Source: Membranipora membranacea (taxonomy: Eukaryota; Bryozoa; Gymnolaemata; Cheilostomatida; Membraniporidae). Taken from it: 64,000 bases of DNA. The DNA is taken from assembly GCA_914767715.1 (NCBI GenBank), contig OU612066.1, positions 3,477,001 through 3,541,000 of the forward strand, in the 5' to 3' direction. Position 1 is the stretch's first letter. The number at the start of each line of letters is the position of its first letter. Below are positions 29,915 through 40,772 of this stretch, one piece after another. The notes beneath the pieces are model-generated. The model searched no databases, was not told where the DNA came from, and saw only the letters and a list, made by a program, of their open reading frames with translations. A program made the position numbers and the translations under genes.

Positions 29915-30241
29915 GTAAGTGCGTACAAGTTCTAATGTTAATTTATCAATTAGACAAAACTTTCACTGAATATGATATATTTTTATCCACGTGGAGGAGT
30001 ATCAGAAAGTGTGCCTCTTGAAGCAGAACATTTTAATTAGCAGTGTAGACTTTTTACCAATGCTCAAGGTGCCAAGATTATAATGTATTAGGTATGTCGA
30101 AATTTTAGGCTATTTTGAGATCAGTCAGGGTTAGCAAATTTAAATTGTTGTTAGAATTAGGATAGACAGGTTGTTCAGAACTTATTGCTCATTCATATGT
30201 TGTCATGTCAAACCATGTTCGTTTTCTGTTTTAATATTTAG

Positions 30242-30403
30242 ATATCCCTGAGAAGCCCATCTGGTACCACCTCAGTATTGCTAAGAAAGAGACCTCTAGA
30301 CACCTCATCACAAGGATTTAAACAATGGTCATTCACCTCTCTGCACTTCTGGGGCGAGAACCCGATTGGAAAATGGACATTTACAATCGACTGTTTATGG
30401 TTG
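30242..30403 (+). pseudogene. Copy B exon 12 (P domain)
   Basis: Reads ISLRSPSGTTSVLLRKRPLD and WSFTSLHFWGENPIGKWTF, close to exon 12 of copy A. It is 162 nt rather than 166 because the 3' end is rearranged (TTTATGGTTG), so the donor GTGTGC leaves phase 0 and no longer fits exon 13. Confidence 0.8.
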
Positions 30404-30880
30404 GTGTGCAATCAATGGTCAATAATTGTAATTGGATAACTGTCTAACTCCTCTATGTGAACTGTGTGAACAGTTGTGAAGCTCTAATTTATTGCTTAGT
30501 TATTGTGTGTCCGACCTTAATCTTACCACATGTTCTGTCCTTGTTGGGGAAAATACAGAGATAATGTGTTTATAGGAGGTGTGTGTCTTGTGTGGTATGT
30601 TTGTAAAGAACAGGTCAATACGATTGAGCTTCTTTTCCGACTCACCCGTTAGTTGACTTCGACAAGATTTTATTAGGGAAAAGACGAGAGTAGAAACAGA
30701 AGGTATAATGACAGCAAATTTTATCTCATCCAGAAAGTGCCTTACTTATCGTTGTAAGTATCAATGAGTAAAATGACTAATATGCACTAGAGAGCATCAG
30801 TGAGTTATATTGCTGAATTACACTGACATATTACGTATCCACAGGGCATTTATGGCTTATAATAGTTCGATTATTTTCAG

Positions 30881-31055
30881 GGAGACTGAGTTCATATAAG
30901 TTGTTAGTATATGTAACCTCACTATCACCTTCAGAGGCTCATCAACAAGGAGATAATATAACTTGTCATCAGACCTGTGATTCATATATTTGATGCAGTG
31001 GTCCTGGACCCAATGAGTGCATCTTGTGTAAGAAAGGCTATGAGATGAAATCAAA
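30881..31055 (+). pseudogene. Copy B exon 13, nonsense and lost donor
   Basis: Begins at TTATTTTCAG and reads RLSSYKLLVYVTSLSPSEAH, then the Cys repeat start. TGA at 30991-30993 replaces codons that read AGC in copy A, and the donor is GGAAGA where copy A has GTAAGA. Confidence 0.8.
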
Positions 31056-31310
31056 GGAAGACTCATGTACCTAAGATTACTGTGGAACTAACTTTTTTAA
31101 ATTTCTTATAAGACTTCATTAGTTTGGCAGTATTTCAATTATCTGACCGGAAAGAACATCAATTAGATGTTGACAATTTCATATAAAATAAAAAAAGTTA
31201 AATCAGTGATTTATCACTCCAATGAACTCCCTCTGGAGTTCATTGATCACTCTGGGGATGACATTTCAAGGGAAACAATATTGTTTTCTAAAAGTTTTTC
31301 TTTCAAGATC

Positions 31311-31448
31311 AATGGCGCAATCGGTTAGCACGCTTGCTATTCACTGCCAGGCGATTAGTGCCGCAGGAGTTGTGGGTTCGAGCCCCACTGGGGGAGCTTT
31401 CATTGTTGATTGTTCCAGCCCCCAGCACCTTCGGGTGTATACCTCTCC
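31311..31448 (+). mobile_element. tRNA-derived SINE with a 25-bp target-site duplication
   Basis: A 138-bp insertion flanked by an exact 25-bp direct repeat (31286-31310 and 31449-31473, the TTCTAAAAG...AAGATC block). The head is tRNA-like: A box TGGCGCAATCGGTTAGCACG from 31313 and B box GGTTCGAGCCC at about 31376-31386, with an intron-like stretch in the anticodon arm. The tail ends CACCTTCGGGTGTATACC. The perfect duplication indicates a recent retroposition, in the intron between exons 13 and 14 of copy B. Confidence 0.85.
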
Positions 31449-31635
31449 TTCTAAAAGTTTTTCTTTCAAGATCCCAAGCTTTGCTTTATTTGTAAAGCAC
31501 AAACAGCCTAGCATGCATCTTATGGTATTGAAAGGCTATGATGCATACAAGTACCTACCTACCATATTTTTGATAGATTCGCTGACGTCTGAAGTAAATC
31601 TTAGGATAATAACATTTCATGAATATTTATTTTAG

Positions 31636-31737
31636 CATTTGTGTCGACAGCTGTGGCCTTTGTCATAAAGCCAGCGCTTTAGATTGTATAACCTGTGCTG
31701 ATGGTTATTTTCGGTACAAGTTAGAAGACATCTTGTA
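31636..31737 (+). pseudogene. Copy B exon 14, shortened
   Basis: Reads NICVDSCGLCHKASALDC, CADGYFRYKLEDIL then TAA. Four codons present in copy A near the start are missing, and the sequence after the stop (or after a GTAAGT donor at 31736) lacks the last Cys residues of the repeat. Confidence 0.7.
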
Positions 31738-32377
31738 AGTTGAGTATGAATTTCAAATAATGAATTTCCTATGCTGTAATTCCGATGAAAGCCGTCATAC
31801 ATGGTGACATAGAAGTGCCACATCATGTATGACAACTTTCTTTTAGGCTGATTCAATTAATATGTGGCTCACTTAGGGTCTTGTCATTGATTCCCTTTAT
31901 CCTCCCTATATCTAATAGTTTCAGTTTTCATCAAACAGCACTTCAGTAAAATTTGCGATAATATAACCATTTTTAGACATAAACGTCTTTGTGTGCAAAG
32001 TATAGTAATAGCCAGACTACCAACCTTGGGAAGTTAAAAAAGAAACTGCAGTGTGTTTCAGGACCAGTCTTCAGTATAGTGTTTTTGACCTGAGGTGACA
32101 GCCCTGGAGCAAAAAATGATGGAAAATTCACCAGGTTCGAAGCCCCTATCTCAGTGTCAGCTCAACTGATTTTAGCCCTAAACTGTCTTTGTTGAGATCT
32201 GACATAACTCATAAACATTTTTTCAGAAAGAACATAACAATATATTATGAAGAAATGAATATATTTGGATGGTCATAAACCAGCAAGACACAGCAATTAA
32301 AAATCGCTACTATCCGGTGGTGATTTCCAGCTCTTCTTATATAATCTTTTTTATCTGCCTCGTGCCTTTTCATGCAG

Positions 32378-32510
32378 ATACAGAGAGTAAGTTATGCATA
32401 GCTTGTGGATTGAGCCAGTGTCTAAGCTGTAATGATGTTGGGAAGTGTACTTTGTGCAGCGACGGATATGATGTTGTTTTTGGAAGTTGTACACGCTCTT
32501 GCTCTGCCAG
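32378..32510 (+). pseudogene. Copy B exon 15, intact reading frame
   Basis: 133 nt as in copy A. Reads DTESKLCIACGLSQCLSCND and CTLCSDGYDVVFGSC. Splice sites are kept (CATGCAG, GTGAGT). The 180 bp of intron in front differs from copy A at only about six positions by eye, far fewer than elsewhere. Confidence 0.8.
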
Positions 32511-32685
32511 GTGAGTGTTTGCTGTATTTAAGCTGCCTCTAGGCACCATCGGCCAGATTCTGAGTTGACCAGCTGCTGAGTTTGTATGTTATGATCTGTT
32601 ATGATCTGATGAAGTGTAATTTTTCCCCGTCTAGGTACAATGCTGTGAGCATTGTTTTCATTCAAAGTTTTTCTCTGGGTTTTAG

Positions 32686-32853
32686 CGAGTATAGAAATTC
32701 ATTCGGGACTTGTAATGAATGTGACCTTCAAACGACTCCTTCTGATGCAGCAACATGTGATGCTGGCGAGGAGAGCATCGGAGACAAGTGTTTGAGGACT
32801 TGTGGTCTCAACAGCACCTATAATATACAAGGAGAGAAAAGCGAATGTTTTGA
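32686..32853 (+). pseudogene. Copy B exon 16, intact reading frame
   Basis: Acceptor GGGTTTTAG, donor GTAAGT, phase as in copy A but one codon shorter. Reads SEYRNSFGTCNECDLQTTPS and CDAGEESIGDKCLRTCG. Confidence 0.8.
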
Positions 32854-33006
32854 GTAAGTGGCAGTTAGTGTTGACATAGTATAATGTTAATTGAGATTCA
32901 CTATTCACAACTTCTTCAATATGAAATCCTCTGATATGTTTAGAAATATGCCTGCTATGTGTGCTTTTGTTAAAACATATAAATTGTCTATCATGTTGTA
33001 ATATAG

Positions 33007-33098
33007 TTGTGACGAAACCTGTGTAACATGCTACGGGCCTGCGGATAATAACTGTATAAGATGTCATGAAGGAGATATACTTACATTGTTATACAGCT
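33007..33098 (+). pseudogene. Copy B exon 17, 5' part, broken by gypsy
   Basis: Acceptor AATATAG, reads CDETCVTCYGPADNNCIRCH then EGDILTLLYS until the LTR begins. The remainder resumes at 37246. The repeated CAGCT on both sides is the target-site duplication. Confidence 0.85.
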
Positions 33099-33259
33099 TG
33101 TTGATTGTATGCTGGATGCATGAGTTTGTATATATGTTGTCACTCTTTTATTCATCTCAGTTATAGTAATCAATCTGTATTTGTAGATGTTAGATGCCTA
33201 GAGTGGACCTCAAATATATAATACATAGAACTTACACAGTTGCAAACACATGACATAAA
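33099..33259 (+). repeat. 5' LTR of the gypsy element
   Basis: Starts TGTTGATTGTATGCTGG and ends near ACATGACATAAACA. Differs from the 3' LTR (37083-37245) at about three or four positions by eye (GTATATATG/GTTTATATG, CCTCAA/CCTTAA, and the A-run at the end), so the insertion is fairly recent. Confidence 0.88.
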
Positions 33260-33312
33260 CATGGTACCTCGAGTGAGACTCTGAAGGAACAGACTAATGT
33301 AATAATTGGTGT

Positions 33313-33868
33313 ATGGAGGCAGAGTTAACACAACTACAGTCAGCTATTGAAGTCATTAGTTCATCTATCCCATTACCAGACACATCCAGTGAAGAAGAGG
33401 AGGGTGGACTACCAACAGTAAACACTCAACAAATCAAGATGAGTATCAGTGTTGACATGCACCTAGAAAATGCCCTGCAACGGGCAGCAGTGTCATAACT
33501 GCAGAAAATACAATCACTGGATGGCTCTATGTCGTTCAAAGAAACAGGTGAATATGGTAGAAGAGGACAGTGATGGCTCAGATGACTCCCTGTTATGCAT
33601 ACAGGTGGGAAGGAAGAGCAGGAAATTGATGTCCACAATAAGAGCCAGTACCAATGACGGCAACAGACAGGTGCAGTTTCAGATCGACACAGGTGCTTCC
33701 TGTAATATTCCCAATCACAAAGATTATGTTGTCCTCGGGAAACCAGTTTTGGACAACAACCAGTCAAAGCTCAAGCAGTTTGATGGATCCATTACTCGAG
33801 CATTGGGAGGGTGTGAGTTGGAGGTGGCGGGGAAAAAAGCTGTACTTCCTAGTTCACAAGACTCGTAA
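33313..33868 (+). pseudogene. Gypsy gag remnant and aspartic protease
   Basis: A short acidic gag piece (33313-33498), then from 33470 a frame with a CCHC zinc knuckle (CHNCRKYNHWMALC) and an aspartic protease core FQIDTGASCNIP (DTGA). The two frames overlap by a shift. Most of gag is missing. The zinc knuckle binds RNA; the protease would mature the polyprotein. Confidence 0.8.
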
Positions 33869-34009
33869 TCACAGCCTTCTGGCAGGCGATGCCTCTCTGA
33901 AACTTGGATTGATAACTATCTGAGAGGAGTGGGTCAATTTAGGAAGCAGTGTCAACCTAGATGACATTCTTGGCAGCTACCCGGAAGTCTTTGAAGGTAT
34001 TGGATGTCT

Positions 34010-34490
34010 GCCTGGTGAATATCACATTGAAATAGATGGTGATGCAGTACCGAGACAAAGTCATAACAGAAAAACACCACTCTTCACGGTTACGGATCTA
34101 AAAGAGAAATTGGAGTCATACACCAAGAAGGGCGTCCTGTAGATTATCCAACTGAATTGATAAATGATAGATTATGTTCAGACCCGACTTGTCTGAACAA
34201 AGTGATACAGAGGAATCACTTCCCAATGCCTACTTTAGATGATGTACTCAGTGAGCTGGATGGCGCTAAAGTATTCTCTTTATGTGATGCAAAGGATGGT
34301 TTTTTACAGATAAAACTAAGTGAAAAGTCAAGTGACCTTACCACATTCTGGACGCCATTCGGCAAATACAAATGGTTGAGAATGCCCTTTGGCTTGTCAT
34401 CTAGTCCTGAGGAGTTTCAGAGGAGGCTTTCTGATGCACTGAGTGGTCTACAAGGAGTAACTGTAGTGGCTGATGATATACTAATTTAAG
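34010..34490 (+). pseudogene. Gypsy reverse transcriptase, broken
   Basis: Pieces in order: YHIEIDGDAVPRQ..., a stop at about 34138, then NHFPMPTLDDVLSELDGAKV, FSLCDAKDGFLQI, TTFWTPFGKYKWLRMPFGLS and VVADDILI, ending at a stop. These are the RT fingers and palm with the VADD active site. The thumb region continues in another frame to about 34790. Confidence 0.85.
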
Positions 34491-34797
34491 GGAAAGGTGA
34501 CAGCCATGCCGAGGCAGTACGAGATCACAATCAGAAGCTGGAGAGACTGCTTACTAGAGCCCGACGAGTAAACCTCAGGCTAAATAAGGAGAAATGCAGA
34601 TTTCTTCTGGAGGAACTGCCATATATTGGCCATCTTATTACTAAAGAGGGAGTCAAACCAGATCCTGGTAAAATACAAGCAATCACTCAGATGAAACCAC
34701 CTGTCAATGGTGAGGGGACACAGAGGTTCCTCGGTCATGTCAATTATCTAGCCAAGTCATACATAACTGCTCAGCCGAGTGTGAACCCCTGAGAAGG

Positions 34798-35377
34798 TTG
34801 ATTGGTGTTGGTGAAGATGACTTTATTTGGGGAGAAGACCAAAAGAGAGCGTTTGAGGAGATAAAGAAACTCATCACTAAAACATCTTCACTAAAATACT
34901 TCAATGTCAACCAACCAGTAGTTGTACAAACTGATGCAAGCACAGAAGGACTTGGCGCGGTACTTCTACAAGAGGGACAACCTGTGAGCTATGGTTCACG
35001 AAGTTTGACAGACAGTGAAAAGAACTACGCAACTATCGAGTTAGAGGTTCTTGCAATAGTTTATGGAATGCAGAAGTACGACCAATATGTTTTCGGAAAC
35101 CCAGATGTTACAGCAAGGAGTAAACTTGGTTACAGTTCATACTGATCACAGACCTTTGGAGCTAATATTTCAGAAACCTCTCAACAAAGCACCAAAACGC
35201 CTTCAATCAATGTTGTTGGCACTACAGAGATACCCAATGAAGGTATACTACAGACCTGGCACTGAACAAATTAAAGCAGATATGCTGTCCAGAGCTCCTG
35301 TTGGTGACCCACAGGCTGGGACATCAACAGAACAAATATTCACAGTGAACCAGTGGGATCCTTCATATCGGACCTGA
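34798..35377 (+). pseudogene. Gypsy RNase H, frame-shifted
   Basis: 34798-35145 reads QTDASTEGLGAVLLQ, YGSRSLTDSEKNY and ATIELEVLAIVYGMQKY; 35063-35377 in the next frame reads TVHTDHRPLEL, NKAPKRLQSMLLALQRYPM and GTEQIKADMLSRAP. Catalytic D, E and D of the RT-associated RNase H are visible, but a frameshift at about 35100 divides them. Confidence 0.85.
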
Positions 35378-35456
35378 CCACTAGCAGCCTAAAAAAGACC
35401 TGCCAGTATCAGAAGTAACATATAAAAGGATTCACCGATATACAAGTGAAGATCCG

Positions 35457-36674
35457 GTGATGATTCAACTACAATCTCTGATAACCTCAGGCTGGCCTGG
35501 AAAGATAAGTCAAATTTCAGAGGATGTCAAACCCTACTACTCCTACAAGGACGAGCTGGCAGTGCTTGATGGCATCATCTATAAAGGTTCCAGACTAGTC
35601 ATACCAATAACAGGTAGAGCTGAGATACTTAACAAGCTTCACACTAGCCATCAAGGTACTGCAGCTACCATCAGGAGAGAGCATGGAGCAGTATTCTGGC
35701 CGCAAATGTCAGAGGATATCCGGATGAAGACTGAGAAATGTGTAACCTGTGCTCTAGACTCTCCATTGCAGCAGCATGAGTCACTTCAAAGCCATGACAT
35801 ACCTTATGTCCCCTGGAGTAAGATTGGGATGGATATACTCACCTACAAACGAAGAGATTACCTGGTGTTGGTTGACTACTACTCAGATTTCTTTGAGTGT
35901 GAGCCTCTGTCTGATATGCAGTCAAGATCAGTTATCAAAACCTGCAAGAAAGCTTTTGCGAGGTATGGAATACCTCATCAACTACACTCAGACAACGGAC
36001 CGCAGTTTGTATCAGCTGAATTGGCGAAATTCAGTGGGGAGTGGGGATTCGAACATACAGTCTCATCTCCTGGGCACCAGCAGTCCAATGGCAAGGCAGA
36101 AGCAGCAGTAAAAATAATCAAGAGACTGATGAAAAGAGCTGATGATCCCTACTTAACTCTTTTGGAGTACCGCAATACCCCAACGGCAGGAATGTCCTCA
36201 TCCCCAACACAAAGAATGTTTGGACATTCCACAAGATCAATTCTACCAACAGCAAATCCAATGTGTACTGATGTCTTAACTCAGAAGGTCAGGAAGAAGA
36301 TGGTTACTCAAAATCACTACAATCGCTCAGCTAAGGAACTTGCTCAGCTGAATATTGGTTCGCCAGTGCTGCTGCGAGACTTTGCTTCTCAAAAGTATAA
36401 GTGGCAACAAGGAAAATTGGTAGAGCAGCTGTCGGATCGGTCTTACCTAGTTTCAAACAGCAGTACAGATAAGGCTGTAAGAAGAAATCGTGTAGACCTG
36501 CGTCCTATAGCTAAGCCTGAATCGGACCAGACCGCACCAGCAGAAGGTACTCCAGTGCATAGTACACCAGCAGAAAATAAATCACCAGAATGTACACCAG
36601 CAGCAAGTACATCAGCAGGAAGTACAACAACTAAAGCAGCTCCAAAGCAGCTCCAACCTCAGAAGTCAATCTAG
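35457..36674 (+). CDS. Gypsy integrase, intact frame of 405 codons
   Basis: Uninterrupted frame. N-terminal zinc-binding region LHTSHQGTAATIRREHG with CVTC; catalytic core with Asp in the WSKIGMDILTYK stretch, second Asp in LHSDNGPQF, and Glu in SNGKAEAAVKIIKRLM (the DDE triad); C-terminal beta-barrel-like LNIGSPVLLRDF and a Pro/Ala/Thr-rich tail. It inserts retrotransposon cDNA into the host chromosome. The best preserved part of the element. Confidence 0.9.
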   Translation: MMIQLQSLITSGWPGKISQISEDVKPYYSYKDELAVLDGIIYKGSRLVIPITGRAEILNKLHTSHQGTAATIRREHGAVFWPQMSEDIRMKTEKCVTCALDSPLQQHESLQSHDIPYVPWSKIGMDILTYKRRDYLVLVDYYSDFFECEPLSDMQSRSVIKTCKKAFARYGIPHQLHSDNGPQFVSAELAKFSGEWGFEHTVSSPGHQQSNGKAEAAVKIIKRLMKRADDPYLTLLEYRNTPTAGMSSSPTQRMFGHSTRSILPTANPMCTDVLTQKVRKKMVTQNHYNRSAKELAQLNIGSPVLLRDFASQKYKWQQGKLVEQLSDRSYLVSNSSTDKAVRRNRVDLRPIAKPESDQTAPAEGTPVHSTPAENKSPECTPAASTSAGSTTTKAAPKQLQPQKSI

Positions 36675-37082
36675 AGTCTAATGCAGTATGACAGAGATCC
36701 AGACAAACCTAGACGCCAGCTAAATATCAACCATAATGTTCTCTACTAAGTGACGGTGACCAGTCTGACCCAGAAGGCGTCAGACAACAGGCTGAGGGGG
36801 CCTGCGCCTCGGGAGGCTGAAGGGACTTACACAACCTCTGAAGGTATGATGTATCCTGAAGATGAGAAAGAGACAATTGCTAATTATCATTTTGATATTC
36901 AATCTATAACGCAAACATTATTATTACTTGAATAGTATTAAACTTGTTTGGTTTTGTTGTTTTTGTGTATTACTTTCACCAAGCATGTTGTTACATTGTG
37001 CTTTACTTTTTAATTGTTTTGTTTCGTACTTGTGTATCTTTATCATCATTTGCCTCGTCTTGCTAAAGGTTTAATAAGGGGA

Positions 37083-37245
37083 TGTTGATTGTATGCTGGA
37101 TGCATGAGTTTGTTTATATGTTGTCACTCTTTTATTCATCTCAGTTATAGTAATCAATCTGTATTTGTAGATGTTAGATGCCTAGAGTGGACCTTAAATA
37201 TATAATACATAGAACTTACACAGTTGCAAACACATGACATAAAAA
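37083..37245 (+). repeat. 3' LTR of the gypsy element
   Basis: Begins TGTTGATTGTATGCTGG after the purine tract, ends ACATGACATAAAAA and is followed by CAGCT, the copy of the target sequence, and by the rest of exon 17. Confidence 0.88.
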
Positions 37246-37377
37246 CAGCTGTAAGAAGAACAATGCATGTCTGATCAGTCAGTACATGTCTCTAAGTGAT
37301 GAGTGTAAGTCATGTCACCCATTGTGTCTGACTTGCTCAGGACCATCTTCGTCAATGTGCACATCATGTTTAGAAGG
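37246..37377 (+). pseudogene. Copy B exon 17, 3' part
   Basis: Resumes at CAGCTGTAAGAAG and reads CKKNNACLISQYMSLSDEC, then CHPLCLTCSGPSSSMCTSCL, ending at a GTGAGT donor. The coding frame was still good when gypsy entered. Confidence 0.8.
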
Positions 37378-38268
37378 GTGAGTTAGTCAATTCTAGGGGC
37401 AAATACAGTTAGATATACATTGTGTGGCGTTCCTACAGCAGTGGTGTACCTCCTTATACTAGTAGATAGCTTAAAGGGCAACCAAGGTTTCAAATAACTT
37501 CCCATTGATGGCCATCTATTAATAGCAGATTGCACCTTCTGCATGGGGAGAAAGACAAAATATGATTCGGATGATTATTCAGCCAGAATTCTTGTGAAAC
37601 ATTTCTTCCATCAGGTACTCAAACTCAGCTAAAAGAGAATACCACATAGCAGTTTCCTATTCCTGTTATTATTTAGCCTGTGCTCTATAATTATTACAGC
37701 AAAGTCTTGGAACCTCCCCTAAACTGAAGTGTTGCTGTGAGGAACGGAAAAGGTTCCCGCATATACTTATAAAGTATATGCTGTGAGGAACAGAAAACGA
37801 GGTTACTCTGAATAACTCCAAGTTCCAACACGTAATTTATTGAATTTAGTTATCTCTGTGTATTCAATTTGGAGTTGTTTGCTCCTTCTATAAAATCTAT
37901 GAATGAATATCTCGATGATGTAATTCAGGTTCTGTGTGTGTGTGTGTAAATTTGGAAGCACTCAATTAACCACATGCGTCAGTTAACCTTGGCAAAATTT
38001 CAAGAGACGAACAGCTGGCTTCCCTTTCCAGGATTAGAGAAACCCTTAGAATTGTTTATAAGTCTGACCACTCTTGAACTAAGGAGAAGTTGGCTCCTTA
38101 GTCATTCAAAGGGCAGCTCCTGCCAATCAACCGCAGGTATCCCTAAATTGGGCTAGCAGAAAGCTTGTTATAAGCTTGAGACAATACTCATGCACCACAA
38201 AGCGATTGATAACTGTATGTGGTTTATGAACTCGTGGCAATAATAAATATTAGCCTGTGGTTCGTAGT

Positions 38269-40772
38269 TTAAAGTGTTTGTAAAGGAACAGGTTTCTTGG
38301 TATCATTTTTGAGCTTGAAATCAGATTAAGACAGCTATCACACATGCATTTGCATATAAAATTAGTCATCAGGGTTATTTGGTCTGGTAGGTTTGGAGGT
38401 TATATGTTAACACCATTGAGTTGCCTACTCATGCACCGCCCAACTAGTCCAGGCGATTTGTGATGAGCTTGTTATTGGGGAAATACTGTAATATTAGTGA
38501 CTATTGTGGTTAGATAACAACTTTTGCAAATAAATGACAAAGTCACTCACAAGTCTGTCTGATGACATAAAAGTTCAAAAGCAAGTTATATAATTTGTAT
38601 ACACACTATTTGATGAGTTGAGACCGCTAATCAAAACAACCTTTATATCTGTTATGAGCCCATGTCAAAGAAAAGATTAGAAAAACCACTGTACATTACA
38701 ATCAACGACTATGACTTTGACGCATTCCCTGTCCGCTGTTTTTCAGGCATGAAAATGAGTCATTTTCATTTCAGACCGATACGCTTGTTTGCTCTGTTAA
38801 AATAAGATTATGATGGAGCAATTGATTCTTCCTGCTGACAAAGCCTTGCTTATTTCAGATTCACCCAAAAATGGTCCACGCAATGCTCTATAGTTTGTAC
38901 CAAATCTTGCAATTTACCCAACACTAGCCTCCCAAATCAGATCCATACTGACGAAATAACTCAAAAACTAGACAAATTAATTTCCTAAGTATCTGTGATG
39001 CACACAGATGGACAAGATCTAATGAAAAAATAGAAAGTGTCTCCAGGTATCCCACTCCTAACACGATTATCAATACTCCTCTTTAGGAGGCAGTCAAATT
39101 CATTTACATTTTACATCACCCTGAAGTCCGAAACAACTAGATGACAAATTTATTGAGTTGAATTTACTTGGTGACTTGTAATTTCTGTGTATGTATGTGT
39201 TTATTTCACAACCAAAATATCATTTTCCAGTGAAAGAAATGATAAAAGTAGGTTGGTTATAGAAAAAAAGTATTTCATGTATTATAATGCCACATGAAAA
39301 ACTGAAAAAAACTCTTCTTGCGCTTCTCAGTTCGACACTTCTCAGGATGGTATTTTGATATTACAGGTTTACGAGAGGATGTTTTAAAATTATTGATCTT
39401 GATTCTATTAAAAAGAGGATGGCTCGGGTCCTCAGAAACTTTACTAAAATAGTGAGCACAGACGGAAAATAAAAACTCGTCAGTCTTTGGAAGATTAAGC
39501 TGATCTAATCTAGAAAAATAATCATCAACCTCGGTTAAAACAATTTTACTACTAGTTTTCTGTAACTTCTCTAGTTTTGCCTTGTCATGCTCCGTTTTTA
39601 AACAATGTAAACAACACAGTTTATCCAAAAAAAACCTTGAGTGTTTAAACATCAGAATATTTGCAAAAATTGTTGAAAAGATTGTCAAAACCTCAAATCA
39701 CTCAGTATTAATCCAGGGAGATACTCCTTGATTAATCATTGCATGCTTTGGATTTTAACATCATCCTAATGCCTGAAATGTCGAGATTTACAAAGAATTT
39801 ATTTTAGATTTCTGTGCGATTTGGAAATACATATTTTCAAGAAAAACACGCAATCTACCTGTGTAAATTTTGTATCTTCCATTGAAATTCTATTGAGAGC
39901 CGCTATTCATGAAGCTAAATAATTGAAGCATATAACTGGTTTTCATGCGGGCTGAAGACGGAGTTTGATTGGAATGTCATAGCCACAATCTCATTTATTC
40001 ATCATATTACTGTAAACAAAACCTTGAAATACTTAGCGATGTACTGATCTGCCTTTATATTGCCAATTTCTATCTCGAGCAGTAACCATGGTTAACAGAA
40101 AATGTTGTATCTGCCAAAGCACTGTGGGTTATTTCCAGTGGCCGAAATCATACAGGTTTAAACTTGAGTGGTGTGACTACCTCAGAGGTATTTTCCCTCT
40201 GATAATCACATGGACTCGACGTCGATTGGCTACAAATGCCTCCTAAATGATATTCAATCTTGCTCTCACTAGAGCTGTTAATCTCCCTGTAATTTTCATT
40301 CTCACTGTCGGATGAGCTAGAGCTGAAATTTTTTGCCATGTTCGATTTAGATCGTTAGTATTGTCATTGTATTATGAAATGTCATATGCTATCCAATTTT
40401 ACCAGCTAATAAACCAAATGGGACAGATAAATAATGCCTTGTATTCACTCGTTCATTCAATAGATAAATTCTGTGTGTTTTGATATCACATGCAGAATAT
40501 CAAAACCACTGTGTCATAACAATACGCCTTAGTTACAAAGTACTGTATATTCCCATTATAGTCTGAGGTACTAAAAAGGTACTATTTTCAACAAGTGATC
40601 ACAACTCCAAAGGAAAAAAATAGTACCTTTTTAGTACCTTCTCATCCCAACTTTGAGGGCAAATAAGTCTTAACTGGGCCACAGGCTGCTTTTGAACATA
40701 GAATAATGTTCTAAACTAGACTGAGATCTCTAGAATGATACCAAAAACCCTGATCCTTTACAAGCACTTTAA
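38269..40772. repeat. Dispersed TTAA repeat (family R1), copy 2
   Basis: Begins TTAAAGTGTTTGTAAAGG and ends CTTTACAAGCACTTTAA, inverted ends of about 45 bp, with TTAA on both sides. It matches 3866-5998 along its length. It is longer because it holds a LINE fragment at 39192-39600. At 40088 the plus strand reads MVNRKCCICQSTVGYFQWPK then SYRFKLEWCDYLRG, a pattern like the start of a THAP domain (C-x2-C ... FxxPK ... W). The minus strand 40339-40148 is Ser/Glu-rich. The GGTACTAAAAAGGTAC hairpin is at 40567-40640. Confidence 0.7.
39192..39620 (-). mobile_element. LINE 3' fragment inserted in R1 copy 2
   Basis: Minus-strand frame reading HDKAKLEKLQKTSSKIVLTE, LDQLNLPKTDEFLFSVCAHY and HPLFNRIKI, the usual last part of CR1/L2-like reverse transcriptase proteins (K-L-x-x-L-Q...R...L..L.LP). 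It is absent from R1 copy 1, where flanking sequence is continuous at about 4855, so it is a later insertion. Confidence 0.6.

Larger units (their letters stand above)
33099..37245 (+). mobile_element. Ty3/gypsy LTR retrotransposon inserted in exon 17 of copy B
   Basis: Two near-identical LTRs of about 160 bp (33099-33259 and 37083-37245, beginning TGTTGATTGTATGCTGG) and a 5-bp duplication CAGCT on either side. A primer-binding-like TGGTACCTCGAGTGAG follows the 5' LTR and a purine tract AATAAGGGGA precedes the 3' LTR. Order: zinc knuckle and protease, RT, RNase H, integrase, which is the gypsy order. Internal stops and frame breaks and the short gag region make it non-autonomous. It is oriented with the gene. 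Confidence 0.93.

Noticed and set aside
31311-31395. Functional tRNA gene with an intron
   Set aside because: The 5' strand of the acceptor stem does not pair with the 3' strand and the segment sits in a retroposed unit with a 25-bp duplication; a SINE head fits better.
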